Below, piece after piece: positions 49,650 to 58,785 of a DNA stretch of 64,000 nt. Numbering within the stretch: position 1 is the first letter of the stretch; each line of letters starts with the position of its first letter. The notes under the pieces are model-generated. The model was not told the origin of the DNA and did no database searches. It saw nothing but the letters and a program-made list of their open reading frames with translations. This stretch comes from Firmicutes bacterium UBA6806 (lineage in GTDB: Bacteria > Bacillota > Clostridia > Peptostreptococcales > Acidaminobacteraceae), in the NCBI GenBank assembly GCA_002452745.1, contig DKFC01000063.1, positions 4,316 to 68,315 of the forward strand, written 5' to 3'. The position numbers were made by a program, and so were the translations under genes.

Positions 49650-51620
49650 TCAATAAATATCTATTATAGCTCTAGCGCCTTTTTCGTCCAGCCTTACGAT
49701 TTTAGGCTTTACCTCTCCGTAATATGTTGTCTTTGAGCCGCCAGAGGAGAAGACTGTGAAAAGACTGCCATCAAAATGCTCTCTCACCCCTTCTTCCACC
49801 ACTTCATGACCTCTATAAACTGTTGTCACGCCAAAGCGTTGTTTATAAGCCTGATAGTCTGATTCCGTGAAGTAAAATCGCTTCATGCCCGTCCTCAAAT
49901 CACCAGTTCCCCTATAAGGGTCACTCCACAGCAAATTCAGCAGGATATGCTCTTTTTCGTCTTCATAGCTTGTCAAATCAGACACGGTTTTAAGGTGCGA
50001 ATACCCGACTTCTCCAATTCTAGGAAGACCGCCGTGAACACACTGAACCACTTCATTTGGTTTTTTCAAAAAAGCCAGATAAGGAAATTCATCAAACAAA
50101 TTTAGATAATCTCCTAAAAGCAGTCTGTCCAAGGTTGAATTTGTGTTTTCCAGCTCTTTCATAAAAAGAGGGAAGTAAAACCTGTGGTCGTCTTTTTCAG
50201 GGACACCATAGGCTAGTTTTAGAGACCCGTCTCCCAGTAATATTCCACCGTCGTGATTTCCCCTTAGCATGAAAATATTCCGAGGGTATAAGATACTAAG
50301 CATCATCAAATGCTCGAGTGTTTTTAAATGTTGTCTTCCTCTGTCCACATAGTCCCCAACGAAAATCCATTTGACATTGGAACCTTTGGCGACCTTTTCA
50401 TAAAATGCAGTCTCTTTTAAAATTTCTGAAAGGGTATCTGCATCAGAGTGGAGATCTCCAACGATGTAGTGAATATCACTTCTATTAAATAGAAGAATGC
50501 CCTTTGCACACTTTCCGTCCTCTGCATTTTCCAAACACTCACCTACAGATAAATGCTGCTGTACCAACTTTTTATTGATTTCTGATTCAGCTTCTTTCAG
50601 CCGCTGGTGCATCTGACGAATAAGGTTTCTATGAAACGCCGATATCTGCTTCAAATCCACTGAAAAGACAGCGTCGTTATCCTCAATTCGCCCCCAGTTT
50701 CTAGACAGGATATATTGAATTTCAGTTCCGATTCCCTGCCCCATTTGCACCATGCGCTTTATCTGTTCAAATACTTTTATAGCATCAAATGGCGATTTAA
50801 CCAATGAGACCATTCTCTCATAGCTCATCTGTTGCTTGTCAACAGCAGGCGTTCCAAGATGTCTGCTTCGAATAAAGTCACCATGATAATCTGAACCACT
50901 GGTTACGATGAGTCCGTGTTTCTCACAGTAATCTACATAGTACTTATAATCCTCTGGATTTTTATAATAGGGACTATAACATTCAATTCCACTGAGTCCA
51001 AGTGCCACGAGTTTATCTAAGTACTCAATTTGAAGCCGTCTGCCTGAATCATAGGCAGGTGGATGTGCCAATACCACCACATACCCCATTGATACCAATT
51101 CAGGTAAAACTGTCTCAAGGGGGTCAAACACCAATTTCAGCTCCAAATTGCCCACCATTTGAAAAAAATCGCCTATGTCTTCAATTGCACCTACTGCGGT
51201 CAAATAGTTGACCGCTTTCCAGCCTCCATCGCTGGGATTCCTCTGAAAATTTTCGTATCCATCCAACGAGACAGACTCGTGAAACTGAGAGGCATATTCA
51301 ATCATGGCTCGATTGTGACGCTCGCGAATTTGCTTGTTGATATTGACCCGCTCCAAAAGCCTCGGGTCTTCTATATCTATTCCATATGTCAGCAGATGAA
51401 TCTCTGTTCCCTGATGTGTCACCGATATCTCCACACCTGGTACAAAATCCACATGAGCCTCTTGTGAGACTTCTATCGTCTCCTTGATGTTGTCTATACT
51501 GTCATGATCCGTCACTGAAAACAGGCAAATCTCTTCTGCTTTAATGCGTTCAATAAGCTCTCTTGGAGTCATCGTCCCATCTGATGCAGTTGTATGCATG
51601 TGCAAGTCCACTCGTTGCAT
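49650..51620 (-). CDS. PHP phosphoesterase fused to PPP-family (calcineurin-like) phosphatase
   Basis: A 656-residue fusion. Residues ~1-270 are a PHP domain: VDLHMHTTASDG, TDHDSIDN, FVPGVEISV, VLAHPPAY, VTSGSDYHGDF. These residues match 3',5'-nucleoside bisphosphate phosphatases and RNase AM. Residues ~380-656 are a PPP serine/threonine phosphatase-like domain with GDLHSDADTL, GDYVDRGRQHL, RGNHDGGILL and CVHGG; all metal-ligand residues are visible. A helical linker joins them. The start at 51620 is set by AAAGGACG upstream and a promoter whose RNA would begin near 51669, after earlier in-frame ATGs. The likely substrates are small phosphoesters or phosphoproteins. Confidence 0.9.
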   Translation of the reverse strand: MQRVDLHMHTTASDGTMTPRELIERIKAEEICLFSVTDHDSIDNIKETIEVSQEAHVDFVPGVEISVTHQGTEIHLLTYGIDIEDPRLLERVNINKQIRERHNRAMIEYASQFHESVSLDGYENFQRNPSDGGWKAVNYLTAVGAIEDIGDFFQMVGNLELKLVFDPLETVLPELVSMGYVVVLAHPPAYDSGRRLQIEYLDKLVALGLSGIECYSPYYKNPEDYKYYVDYCEKHGLIVTSGSDYHGDFIRSRHLGTPAVDKQQMSYERMVSLVKSPFDAIKVFEQIKRMVQMGQGIGTEIQYILSRNWGRIEDNDAVFSVDLKQISAFHRNLIRQMHQRLKEAESEINKKLVQQHLSVGECLENAEDGKCAKGILLFNRSDIHYIVGDLHSDADTLSEILKETAFYEKVAKGSNVKWIFVGDYVDRGRQHLKTLEHLMMLSILYPRNIFMLRGNHDGGILLGDGSLKLAYGVPEKDDHRFYFPLFMKELENTNSTLDRLLLGDYLNLFDEFPYLAFLKKPNEVVQCVHGGLPRIGEVGYSHLKTVSDLTSYEDEKEHILLNLLWSDPYRGTGDLRTGMKRFYFTESDYQAYKQRFGVTTVYRGHEVVEEGVREHFDGSLFTVFSSGGSKTTYYGEVKPKIVRLDEKGARAIIDIY

Positions 51621-51675
51621 TTTTACGTCCTTTCCATCTCGTCGAAAGTTCTTAGCGTCCTCATAAGTAATAGTC

Positions 51676-51684
51676 ATTATAGCA
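51676..51684 (-). promoter_or_regulatory. Extended -10 promoter of the PHP-PPP gene
   Basis: On the minus strand TGCTATAAT (hexamer at 51676-51681). No good -35 is seen at 17 bp. Confidence 0.55.
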
Positions 51685-51817
51685 CACTTTATCCATCGTT
51701 TGCACTCAATTCCCTCTTTGTCCATGCCATAGCATGCAAAAACGCCCCTGCCATCATGAACCACTGTAATCATTAAAGTGACCCATGACGGTGGGACGCA
51801 TCCTATTTTTAAAGTTT

Positions 51818-52735
51818 TTACTCTGCTCCGCCGGATTCAGCAATCTGAGCTTTGGGCTTCTTCTTGAAATTTAATTCAACAATCAAAATTGCAGAAAAAA
51901 TCAACCCGCATCCAACCAACATCATTGGAGACATGTGCTCTTTCAAAAGGAGAACACCAAAAATCGCCGCAAATACAGATTCAAGTGACAATATAATAGA
52001 AGCATGAGAAGACGTTGTATACTTCTGAGCCACCGTCTGAACTGTAAAACATAAAAAAGTAGAAAAAATCGCCAAATAGACAATGGCAAACCAGGCTCTT
52101 GCAGAGAGCGGTTCTGGAATTGGTTCGACGATAAAGGCTGTTATAACAAAGAGTACTGCCGCAACAGCAATTTGTAAAAATGCCAGTTTGAAGACGTTCA
52201 TGTCCTTTGCAAAGAACTCTATGGATATAATATGAGCTGCAAACAATAGCGCACAAAGCAGTGTCAGGCTATCTCCAAGATTCAGCGAAAAAGATGAGTT
52301 CCCGTGGAAACTAATCAAACCAATCCCGAGAATGGTAATCACACTTCCAACAAAGGCCTTGAAACCAGGTGCTTTTCGATAGATCACCCACGAGAGCAAA
52401 GGCACCATCACCACATAGGTAGCCGTTAAAAATCCCTGTTTTGAAGCCGTTGTATATTGAAGGCCAATGGTTTGGGCTGAAAAAGCCAAAAACAAAATCA
52501 CCCCTACAACAGAGCCTTTCTTGAAATCCTCTTTTGTGAGTTTTCCAATCCACTTAAACAAGAACAGGTATAGAATGGCAGCCGCCATCACAAAGCGAAT
52601 GGCCATTAGAAACATTGGCGTTAAAGTATTTAGTGCGTCTTTTACTGCGACAAATCCTCCGCCCCAAACCGCTGCAACAAATAGCAGGCTAAAGTCGGAT
52701 AGATATCTCTGCTGATTTTTAGTCAACTTGCTCAT
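51818..52735 (-). CDS. DMT-superfamily transporter (EamA)
   Basis: A 305-residue membrane protein with ten predicted helices arranged as two EamA repeats. The first is residues ~10-150 (FSLLFVAAVWGGGFVAVKDAL) and the second ~160-295 (LTLLCALLFAAHIISIEFF, ILSLESVFAAIFGVLLLKEH). The ALESVF-type signature and the lysine-rich cytoplasmic tail are typical. The family exports amino acids and metabolites; the substrate cannot be told. GGGGGAGCAT precedes the ATG. Confidence 0.9.
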   Translation of the reverse strand: MSKLTKNQQRYLSDFSLLFVAAVWGGGFVAVKDALNTLTPMFLMAIRFVMAAAILYLFLFKWIGKLTKEDFKKGSVVGVILFLAFSAQTIGLQYTTASKQGFLTATYVVMVPLLSWVIYRKAPGFKAFVGSVITILGIGLISFHGNSSFSLNLGDSLTLLCALLFAAHIISIEFFAKDMNVFKLAFLQIAVAAVLFVITAFIVEPIPEPLSARAWFAIVYLAIFSTFLCFTVQTVAQKYTTSSHASIILSLESVFAAIFGVLLLKEHMSPMMLVGCGLIFSAILIVELNFKKKPKAQIAESGGAE

Positions 52736-53030
52736 ATGCTCCCCCTTTGTCTGTATACAATATAGTCAAATCCCTAGTACTCAGTCCTTATCCCCCTTCA
52801 CAACGACTTCAATCTGTTTTATCATGTGAACATAAGTTGGCCGAGCTCTCTTTGGACTATCATACCAATATTGTATCTTAGAATAAAGCAGGGAATTTGA
52901 TTTTTTCTTATTTTTTCAGAAGAATTTATCTCAATTTGATAACTGAAAAAACTTTTGACATTGTGTTCTCTGGTTTTGGCTAAATTATCACCATGCATAA
53001 CGTTATAGAGACCCTCAGATGAAGCGCATA
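52736..53030. other. Intergenic region upstream of the DMT transporter
   Basis: A/T-rich, ~295 bp. TTGACA lies at 52955-52960 (+) with TAAATT 20 bp later, too far for a good promoter. I see no gene. A small RNA ending at the terminator 53031-53060 is possible but unsupported. Confidence 0.4.
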
Positions 53031-53060
53031 AAAAAACACCTTTACCTAAGGTGATTTTTT
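53031..53060. terminator. Terminator of the GGDEF gene, usable in both directions
   Basis: Stem CACCTT/AAGGTG (53037-53042 with 53048-53053) with A/T tracts on both sides. Confidence 0.8.
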
Positions 53061-53085
53061 ACCTCATTAAAAGTGTCTTCTTCCT

Positions 53086-54189
53086 CTAAAGCCTAAAGAC
53101 ATCTTCGTCTGACAAAATGGCATTCTTCTGATGTCTTTTGGATTTGTATAAGATGTCATCTGCCCGTGACAGCGCTTCATCCACATTGTTTTCCCGTGTG
53201 AGTCGAGTCAATCCACCGCTTAGCGAAATCAATCCCTTTCCTTCTATCTTTGTCTCTCTAACTTGCTTGTTAATCTCTTCCAATATGCTAATAACATGGT
53301 CTATCTCCTGATCTACAAAGACGAGCACAAATTCATCACCACCGTACCTGCCAGCAAACCCGATTTCCTTGACTTGATCGTTCATAATCTTGGAGACTTT
53401 TTTTAGAAGGTGATCCCCTATCACGTGACCATAGGTGTCGTTTACCACTTTGAAATTGTCCACATCCACCAAAGCCAGCCTCACTGACTTGTACACGTCG
53501 AGCGACATCCAGAGTTCTTGGAGTCTATCAAATATATACCTTCTGTTGTATAGTGATGTCAGTTCATCCTTTATGGTCATTTCAATGAGTGCTTCGTTTT
53601 TTTGAACCAACATTTCGCTGAATTCACTCAACATCTGCCGTTCACGCATAAAGGCATTTGAATAGAGGATCAAAATCAACGATGCCGCTATAATCGTCGT
53701 CGGCACTTGTATTAGATTGTCCACAAACTGAATAGACTGAGCATCGGAGAGCAGTATCTCGGGATATTGTTGACCCAAAATCAACATGACAAGCACTACC
53801 CCAATCTCTGAAATTAAAAAGAAGATCCTCAGCATTCCACGACAGACAAAGCAGATAGCTATACATATGAGAAATACATACGCCATGGTGGAGTGTCCTG
53901 ATGATCCCGTATAAATCCATCCATTTGGTAAAAAGATAAATATAATTTCGGAAAAAGTAATTATTTTTATGATGTGAATCGCCTTGCTCTTTGAAATATC
54001 TGATTTAAGGGTAAAAAACAAACTGACCATAGATGTTATCATCAGAACTGCCCACTTGTAATTTGCCACTGAGGGAAATCCAATAATGAGATTATTGACG
54101 ATGTTGATACCACCCAAAACTGTCCCAAATACGAGCATGTAAGCAAACAGTCGTTCTTCAATTTTATAGGTTTTAATTTTATTCCACAT
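53086..54189 (-). CDS. Membrane-bound GGDEF diguanylate cyclase
   Basis: A 367-residue protein with about six membrane helices in residues ~15-180 (LLFAYMLVFGTVLGGINIV, FIFLPNGWIY, LIQVPTTIIAASLILILY) and a short coil. The C-terminal GGDEF domain has an intact active site (GFAGRYGGDEFVLVFVD), DVDNFKVVNDTYGHVIGD as the substrate site, and DELTSLYNRRY at its start. It should make c-di-GMP. No I-site RxxD is obvious at the usual distance. GAGGTTGCT precedes the ATG. It is transcribed alone. Confidence 0.9.
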   Translation of the reverse strand: MWNKIKTYKIEERLFAYMLVFGTVLGGINIVNNLIIGFPSVANYKWAVLMITSMVSLFFTLKSDISKSKAIHIIKIITFSEIIFIFLPNGWIYTGSSGHSTMAYVFLICIAICFVCRGMLRIFFLISEIGVVLVMLILGQQYPEILLSDAQSIQFVDNLIQVPTTIIAASLILILYSNAFMRERQMLSEFSEMLVQKNEALIEMTIKDELTSLYNRRYIFDRLQELWMSLDVYKSVRLALVDVDNFKVVNDTYGHVIGDHLLKKVSKIMNDQVKEIGFAGRYGGDEFVLVFVDQEIDHVISILEEINKQVRETKIEGKGLISLSGGLTRLTRENNVDEALSRADDILYKSKRHQKNAILSDEDVFRL

Positions 54190-54440
54190 AGCAACCTCAA
54201 TGTAGGGATAGGTTCACAGACCTATTTTATCAAATTTGTCTTTAAGTTGCACCACATTATCGCTCATTTTATCAATACCATTAGATAATAATATCATGAA
54301 ACCACGCATTTTTACCAAAAAAACACACTGAAATGTTAAATATTTTGAAGAATTCGCATTTTTTTCTCAAAATCGGTTGATTTTTGATATTAAAGGAATA
54401 AAATGATTTCTGTGACTTTATTTTTAAGGGAGTGTTGTGT

Positions 54441-55613
54441 ATGAACCCGTTTATCAATCTCGGGGTCGCCTTAATCGTGGGCGTTGTTTGCGGTAAAATC
54501 ATGAACAAGTTTAAAGTGCCAGCCGTTGCAGGGTACATCATCGGAGGTTTATTGTTGGGGACTTCCGGACTAAAGATTCTCAACGGAGACACCATTAACC
54601 AAATGTCTTTTCTCAGCGATTTTGCGCTTTGCATCATTGCCTTCAACATTGGTAGTGAGCTGGAGGTGTCCGTCATCAAGCAACTGGGCAAATCCATTTT
54701 TATCATCGCTTTTTTTGAGGCCTTTGGTGCTTTTCTACTGGTAACAGGCGTTTCGTTTGCCCTTACAAAGGACTTGGCAATCTCATTGATTCTCGGTTCG
54801 GTATCTGCGGCAACAGCTCCAGCAGCAACAGTTATGGTGCTGAGAGAACTCAATTCGAAAGGCCCCCTCACCAGTACACTGCTTGGTGTTGTAGCAGTGG
54901 ATGATGCCATCTGTCTCGTCATCTATGCCATGGCCGCATCTGTTGCAAAAGTATTTGTGAGCCATGAAAATATCACGGTTCAAAAAGTATTAATCCTGCC
55001 TATTCAAGAAATTTTATTTTCTATTTTAGCAGGTGCAGCCTTAGGGCTTTTGATGACCATCCTCATCAAGTATTCAAAGCGAGATTCAGAGTTGCTTCCA
55101 TTTGTTATCGGCACATTGCTGCTTTTAGATGGACTGGCAACCTTATTGGGACTTTCACCTCTTTTGACTGCCATGTCCATGGGGATTATTGTTGCCAATA
55201 TTTCACCACAAAAAATCAAGGCCTTTACAATCCTTGAGAATTTTTCACCACCAATTGTATCCGCATTTTTTATCTTAGCTGGCGCACGTTTGAATTTCGC
55301 CTATATTCCGCAAATTGGTCTCCTCGGCGTTGCCTATTTGCTGTTTAGAATCCTCGGAAAAATACTGGGGGCTTCACTTGGCGCAACCATTTCAAAAGCA
55401 CCTGCAAATGTTAAGAAATTTATTGGGTTTGGTCTCTTATCACAAGTTGGGGTTGCCGTGGGTCTGGCAATTACCGTTAACCGTGAATTCCCAAATACCG
55501 ATATTGGATCAATTGTCGTTACAATTCTTCTGGCGACAACGATTATAACTGAAATCGTCGGCCCGATTGCCACAAAGCACGCTGTCACCAAGGCAGGCGA
55601 GGCAAGGGTATGA
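54441..55613 (+). CDS. Cation:proton antiporter (CPA2/KefB-NapA type)
   Basis: A 390-residue antiporter with about 12 membrane helices. The CPA2 signature is VAGYIIGGLLLGTSG, and the central region VVAVDDAICLVIYAM holds the paired aspartates (DD) of electrogenic Na+/H+ or K+/H+ exchangers. The GFGLLSQVGVAVGLAI segment is typical of helix 10-11. AAGGGAG lies 8 bases before the ATG at 54441. A PII-like gene follows after about 60 bp, suggesting regulation by a small-molecule signal. Confidence 0.92.
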   Translation: MNPFINLGVALIVGVVCGKIMNKFKVPAVAGYIIGGLLLGTSGLKILNGDTINQMSFLSDFALCIIAFNIGSELEVSVIKQLGKSIFIIAFFEAFGAFLLVTGVSFALTKDLAISLILGSVSAATAPAATVMVLRELNSKGPLTSTLLGVVAVDDAICLVIYAMAASVAKVFVSHENITVQKVLILPIQEILFSILAGAALGLLMTILIKYSKRDSELLPFVIGTLLLLDGLATLLGLSPLLTAMSMGIIVANISPQKIKAFTILENFSPPIVSAFFILAGARLNFAYIPQIGLLGVAYLLFRILGKILGASLGATISKAPANVKKFIGFGLLSQVGVAVGLAITVNREFPNTDIGSIVVTILLATTIITEIVGPIATKHAVTKAGEARV

Positions 55614-55674
55614 TTTTGGGATAGTTAATCCGCATATATTATGTTAAAATCTATATAGAAGGAGGATGAAAAAT

Positions 55675-56034
55675 ATGAATTATGCACTATTCCTCGTTTT
55701 AAATGATGTGGACAAATTAAAAGACATTCACAAAATTTTCTATTCACTCGGATGTGGTGCTACCACACTTGAAAGTGAGGGCATGGGAAAAGTCTTGATA
55801 GAGCACAATGTTGATGTGCCTATATTCGCTGGTATCAGAAAACTGGTCGAAGGCGACAAACCCTACAACAAGACGATTATCAGTGTCATTCACAGTGAAG
55901 AAAAATTGAGAAAAGTTATTGATCGCATCAAAGAAGAGCTTAAAATGGACACCGTCAATAAAAAAGGCGTCGGATACATCTTTGTACTGCCTGTCCTTGA
56001 ATGTCACGGTTATCAGTTAAGCCCAAAAGAATAA
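55675..56034 (+). CDS. PII-like signalling protein linked to an antiporter
   Basis: A ~119-residue protein with the ferredoxin-like PII fold. The beta strands are MNYALFLVLNDVDKL and TIISVIHSEEKLRKVIDRIKEEL. The C-terminal GVGYIFVLPVLECHGY recalls the TGKIFVLPV strand of PII, but the T-loop is short and the ATP-binding signatures are not clear. The ATG at 55675 fits AGGAGG with a 9-base gap; an ATG at 55666 touches the ribosome site. PII-like proteins often gate a neighbouring transporter. Here the pair is antiporter plus PII-like gene. Confidence 0.65.
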   Translation: MNYALFLVLNDVDKLKDIHKIFYSLGCGATTLESEGMGKVLIEHNVDVPIFAGIRKLVEGDKPYNKTIISVIHSEEKLRKVIDRIKEELKMDTVNKKGVGYIFVLPVLECHGYQLSPKE

Positions 56035-56050
56035 TTAAGATCAACATAGA

Positions 56051-56092
56051 GAAAAGATGTTTAATATCCATAGATATTGAACATCTTTTTTA
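56051..56092 (+). terminator. Intrinsic terminator of the antiporter-PII transcript
   Basis: Stem with AAGATGTT and AATATC arms, loop CATAG, then TCTTTTTT. Confidence 0.8.
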
Positions 56093-56496
56093 CATTGGCT
56101 CAATTTCTTACATATTTAAAAGGATGCATCTACGGATGCACCCTTTTAATATAGCACTGGAGCTTTTGTACCTTAAAACAACTTTTAAAAACTTAACTCT
56201 GAAAACCTAAACCAATCTTTCTTGACTTAACAAATGTTTCACTTTCGATTGTCACATTACTTAATTAATTTTGATGCTTTCCGAAAACTAATTTCTTAAA
56301 AACAACTTCAAACTCATAATCACTTGCAAATTCGTGTTTCCAATTACAACGTGTTACTGACTCAATCCCTCCAGTGCTATTTGGAAGATGAAAGATTTAA
56401 AGTATAAAATCTTTCTATCAATTAGATACCCCTCGTTACTTTCTTTAAACGCTTATTTCAAATAATATCGAAAAAATTATATTATTTCAGATGAAT

Positions 56497-56525
56497 TTGA
56501 CTTATTTTTACATTTATTGTATAAT
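56497..56525 (+). promoter_or_regulatory. Near-consensus sigma-A promoter
   Basis: TTGACT (56497-56502), exactly 17 bp, and TATAAT (56520-56525). The RNA would begin near 56532, leaving a ~67-base leader. Confidence 0.8.
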
Positions 56526-56531
56526 TGGGGT

Positions 56532-56590
56532 GCTGCTGCATCGGTGCAGTTTACATAGCTTGCACCTCTATATAATAATTATATCGTGGA
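56532..56590 (+). promoter_or_regulatory. Structured leader of the 84-residue membrane protein
   Basis: The leader can form CTGCA/TGCAG (56536-56540 with 56545-56549) or GGTGCA/TGCACC (56543-56548 with 56561-56566), but not both, because the arms overlap. A third A/T palindrome lies just before GGAGG. This is the form of a switch, but I do not recognise a riboswitch class. Confidence 0.45.
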
Positions 56591-56598
56591 GGTCTAAC

Positions 56599-56853
56599 AT
56601 GGAAAACGAAATGAGAAACTCATCTGCAGAAGTGGTCAGCTTAAAAGAGTGGCTAATCACAATGTTGATTCTCTGTATCCCTATCGTCAATATTATCATG
56701 CCGTTCGTCTGGGCATTTGGAAGCAACACAAACCCTAGTAAGGCAAACTTCTTCAAAGCACAACTCATCATGGCAGTTGTCGGTATTATTTTATGGTTCC
56801 TCTTCTTAGGATCTTTTATTGGTTCTATGATGGGCTCAATGAGCACTTATTAA
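56599..56853 (+). CDS. Small membrane protein, function unknown
   Basis: An 84-residue protein with two hydrophobic helices (LITMLILCIPIVNIIMPFVW and LIMAVVGIILWFLFLGSFIG) and an acidic N-terminus (MENEMRNSSAEV). Two-helix proteins of this kind are common in Clostridia and unstudied. GGAGGTC lies ~5 bases before the ATG. It has its own promoter, a structured leader and its own terminator. Confidence 0.65.
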   Translation: MENEMRNSSAEVVSLKEWLITMLILCIPIVNIIMPFVWAFGSNTNPSKANFFKAQLIMAVVGIILWFLFLGSFIGSMMGSMSTY

Positions 56854-56872
56854 GCAATAAAAATCAGTAGAA

Positions 56873-56910
56873 GACACACTTTGATTGGCAGCATCAGAGT
56901 GTGTTTTTAG
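56873..56910 (+). terminator. Intrinsic terminator of the 84-residue gene
   Basis: Stem ACACACT/AGTGTGT with inner TGAT/ATCA, then TTTTTAG. Confidence 0.8.
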
Positions 56911-57125
56911 TTTAATGACTTTAACAGATATAAAAATGGCGTTTAGCTGCAAAATGGTTATCTCAATTTTCTGTCCAATTCAGGATTTTCACTTGACATA
57001 CTCCTCAAAACAGTATAACCTTTATAAGGTTAATTCTATCACACTGGATAGGTTTGCCCCTTTCCCAAAATAGAGGGCACTGCTTATTCATAACATATTC
57101 TAAATAAAAGTTAGGAAGATAAAAT

Positions 57126-58721
57126 ATGTCAAACAACAGCTTTATAAACGAGGTCAAGCGACGTCGAACTTTTGCGATTATTTCCCATCCCGATGCGGGA
57201 AAAACCACTTTGACTGAGAAGTTTCTCCTCTATGGTGGCGCAATTCGGGAAGCTGGTTCTGTCAAGTCAAGACGTGCTCAAAAACACGCCGTTTCCGACT
57301 GGATGGAAATTGAAAAGCAAAGGGGGATTTCAGTAACCTCCAGTGTCCTCCAATTTGAATATAACAATTATTGCATCAATATTCTAGATACGCCAGGCCA
57401 TCAGGATTTCAGCGAGGACACCTACAGAACACTTATGGCAGCCGACAGTGCCGTCATGGTTATTGACAGTGCAAAAGGGGTGGAAGATCAGACAAAAAAA
57501 CTCTTTCATGTCTGTAAAATGAGGGGGATCCCAATTTTTACTTTTATCAACAAGATGGACAGACAGGGGAAAGATCCTTTTGAGCTCACAGAAGAGATTG
57601 AAAAAGTTCTGGGGATTCAGTCATATCCCGTAAACTGGCCAATTGGTTCTGGCAAGAATTTTAAAGGGGTCTACAACCGCCTTAAAAAACAAATTGAGGT
57701 CTTTTCAGAGGGAAATCATGGGCAGTCCATTGCAAAGACTGTGAAGGGAGACGTCTCTGACGAGAGTTTCAATGAGATGCTTGGAGAGACTCTTCATCAG
57801 CAACTTCTAAATGATATAGAGCTTCTGGACATCGCTGGCGATGATTTTGACTTAGAAGAAATCCTAAACGGTAACTTGACGCCTGTGTTCTTCGGAAGTG
57901 CTCTCACTAACTTCGGCGTTGAACCATTCCTTGAAGATTTTTTAAATATCTCTAAATCGCCAAGTCCAAGAGAGAGCAATCTAGGGTTAGTTGACCCTGC
58001 TTCTGATGACTTCACTGGTTTTATCTTTAAGATACAGGCAAATATGAACCCTGCACATAGAGATCGAATCGCCTTCCTCAGAATCTGCTCAGGCAAGTTT
58101 GAAAAGGGCATGTCGGTAAATCATGTGCAAAAGGGCAAAAAAATCAAACTGGCTCAGCCTCAACAATTTTTAGCGCAAGACCGCGTTATTGTTGAAACAG
58201 CTTACCCAGGTGATATTATTGGTCTTCACGATCCAGGCATATTCAATATAGGAGATACCCTCTCCGAGAAAAAAAACGACCTAAAGTATGCGGGTATTCC
58301 ACAATTTGCACCCGAACACTTTGCAAAGGTGTCCATCAAAAACTCTTTAAAGAGAAAGCAGTTTATAAAGGGTATCACACAACTCTCGGAAGAGGGATCT
58401 ATTCAAGTGTACAAGCGTCCAAACATAGGTGTGGAAGAACTCATCGTAGGCGTTGTTGGCGCTCTGCAATTTGAAGTCCTCGAGTACAGACTCAAAAATG
58501 AATACGATGTGGATATTTTAATGCAGCCTTTATCTTATCGCTACATCAGATGGATTGACGCCGAGGGCTTCAATCCAAAGAAATTTTCCATTACGATGGA
58601 TACAATGCTCGTCGAAAATGAAGAAGGCAATCCAGTGCTTCTCTTCCAAAATGAGTGGTCTATCAGGCAAGTTGAAGACAGAAACAAGGGTATTGTTCTG
58701 CATGAGACTTCCATGTTTTAA
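57126..58721 (+). CDS. prfC: Peptide chain release factor 3
   Basis: A 531-residue translational GTPase that recycles RF1/RF2. Visible motifs are G1 ISHPDAGKTTLTEKFLL, G3 DTPGHQDFSEDTYR, G4 FINKMDRQG, and switch region MEIEKQRGISVTSSVLQF. Domains II-III continue to the C-terminal GALQFEVLEYRLKNEY. Length is normal. AGGAAGATAAAAT precedes the ATG, and a terminator follows. Why this gene is kept here next to unrelated genes is not clear. Confidence 0.97.
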   Translation: MSNNSFINEVKRRRTFAIISHPDAGKTTLTEKFLLYGGAIREAGSVKSRRAQKHAVSDWMEIEKQRGISVTSSVLQFEYNNYCINILDTPGHQDFSEDTYRTLMAADSAVMVIDSAKGVEDQTKKLFHVCKMRGIPIFTFINKMDRQGKDPFELTEEIEKVLGIQSYPVNWPIGSGKNFKGVYNRLKKQIEVFSEGNHGQSIAKTVKGDVSDESFNEMLGETLHQQLLNDIELLDIAGDDFDLEEILNGNLTPVFFGSALTNFGVEPFLEDFLNISKSPSPRESNLGLVDPASDDFTGFIFKIQANMNPAHRDRIAFLRICSGKFEKGMSVNHVQKGKKIKLAQPQQFLAQDRVIVETAYPGDIIGLHDPGIFNIGDTLSEKKNDLKYAGIPQFAPEHFAKVSIKNSLKRKQFIKGITQLSEEGSIQVYKRPNIGVEELIVGVVGALQFEVLEYRLKNEYDVDILMQPLSYRYIRWIDAEGFNPKKFSITMDTMLVENEEGNPVLLFQNEWSIRQVEDRNKGIVLHETSMF

Positions 58722-58725
58722 TTAG

Positions 58726-58785
58726 AAAAACACCTCGCAGATTGACTGAGAGAATCTTCTCTCTGATATCTCGAGGTGTTCTTTT
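58726..58785 (+). terminator. Intrinsic terminator after prfC
   Basis: Outer stem AACACCTCG/CGAGGTGTT with an inner GAGAGAA/TTCTCTC hairpin, followed by CTTTTAT. Confidence 0.8.

Larger units (their letters stand above)
56035..56598. other. 560-bp intergenic region with terminator, second hairpin and promoter
   Basis: It contains a terminator (56051-56092, stem GATGTT-AATATC/GATATT-AACATC, T6). It also contains a second hairpin, AAAAGG-a-TGCATC/GATGCA-c-CCTTTT (56118-56147). A consensus promoter lies at 56497-56525. Between 56150 and 56490 I see only A/T-rich sequence and no gene. Confidence 0.6.

Noticed and set aside
54281..54922. Long minus-strand reading frame opposite the CPA2 antiporter
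   Set aside because: It overlaps the recognised antiporter start on the other strand and its low-complexity product matches nothing; the plus-strand gene explains it.
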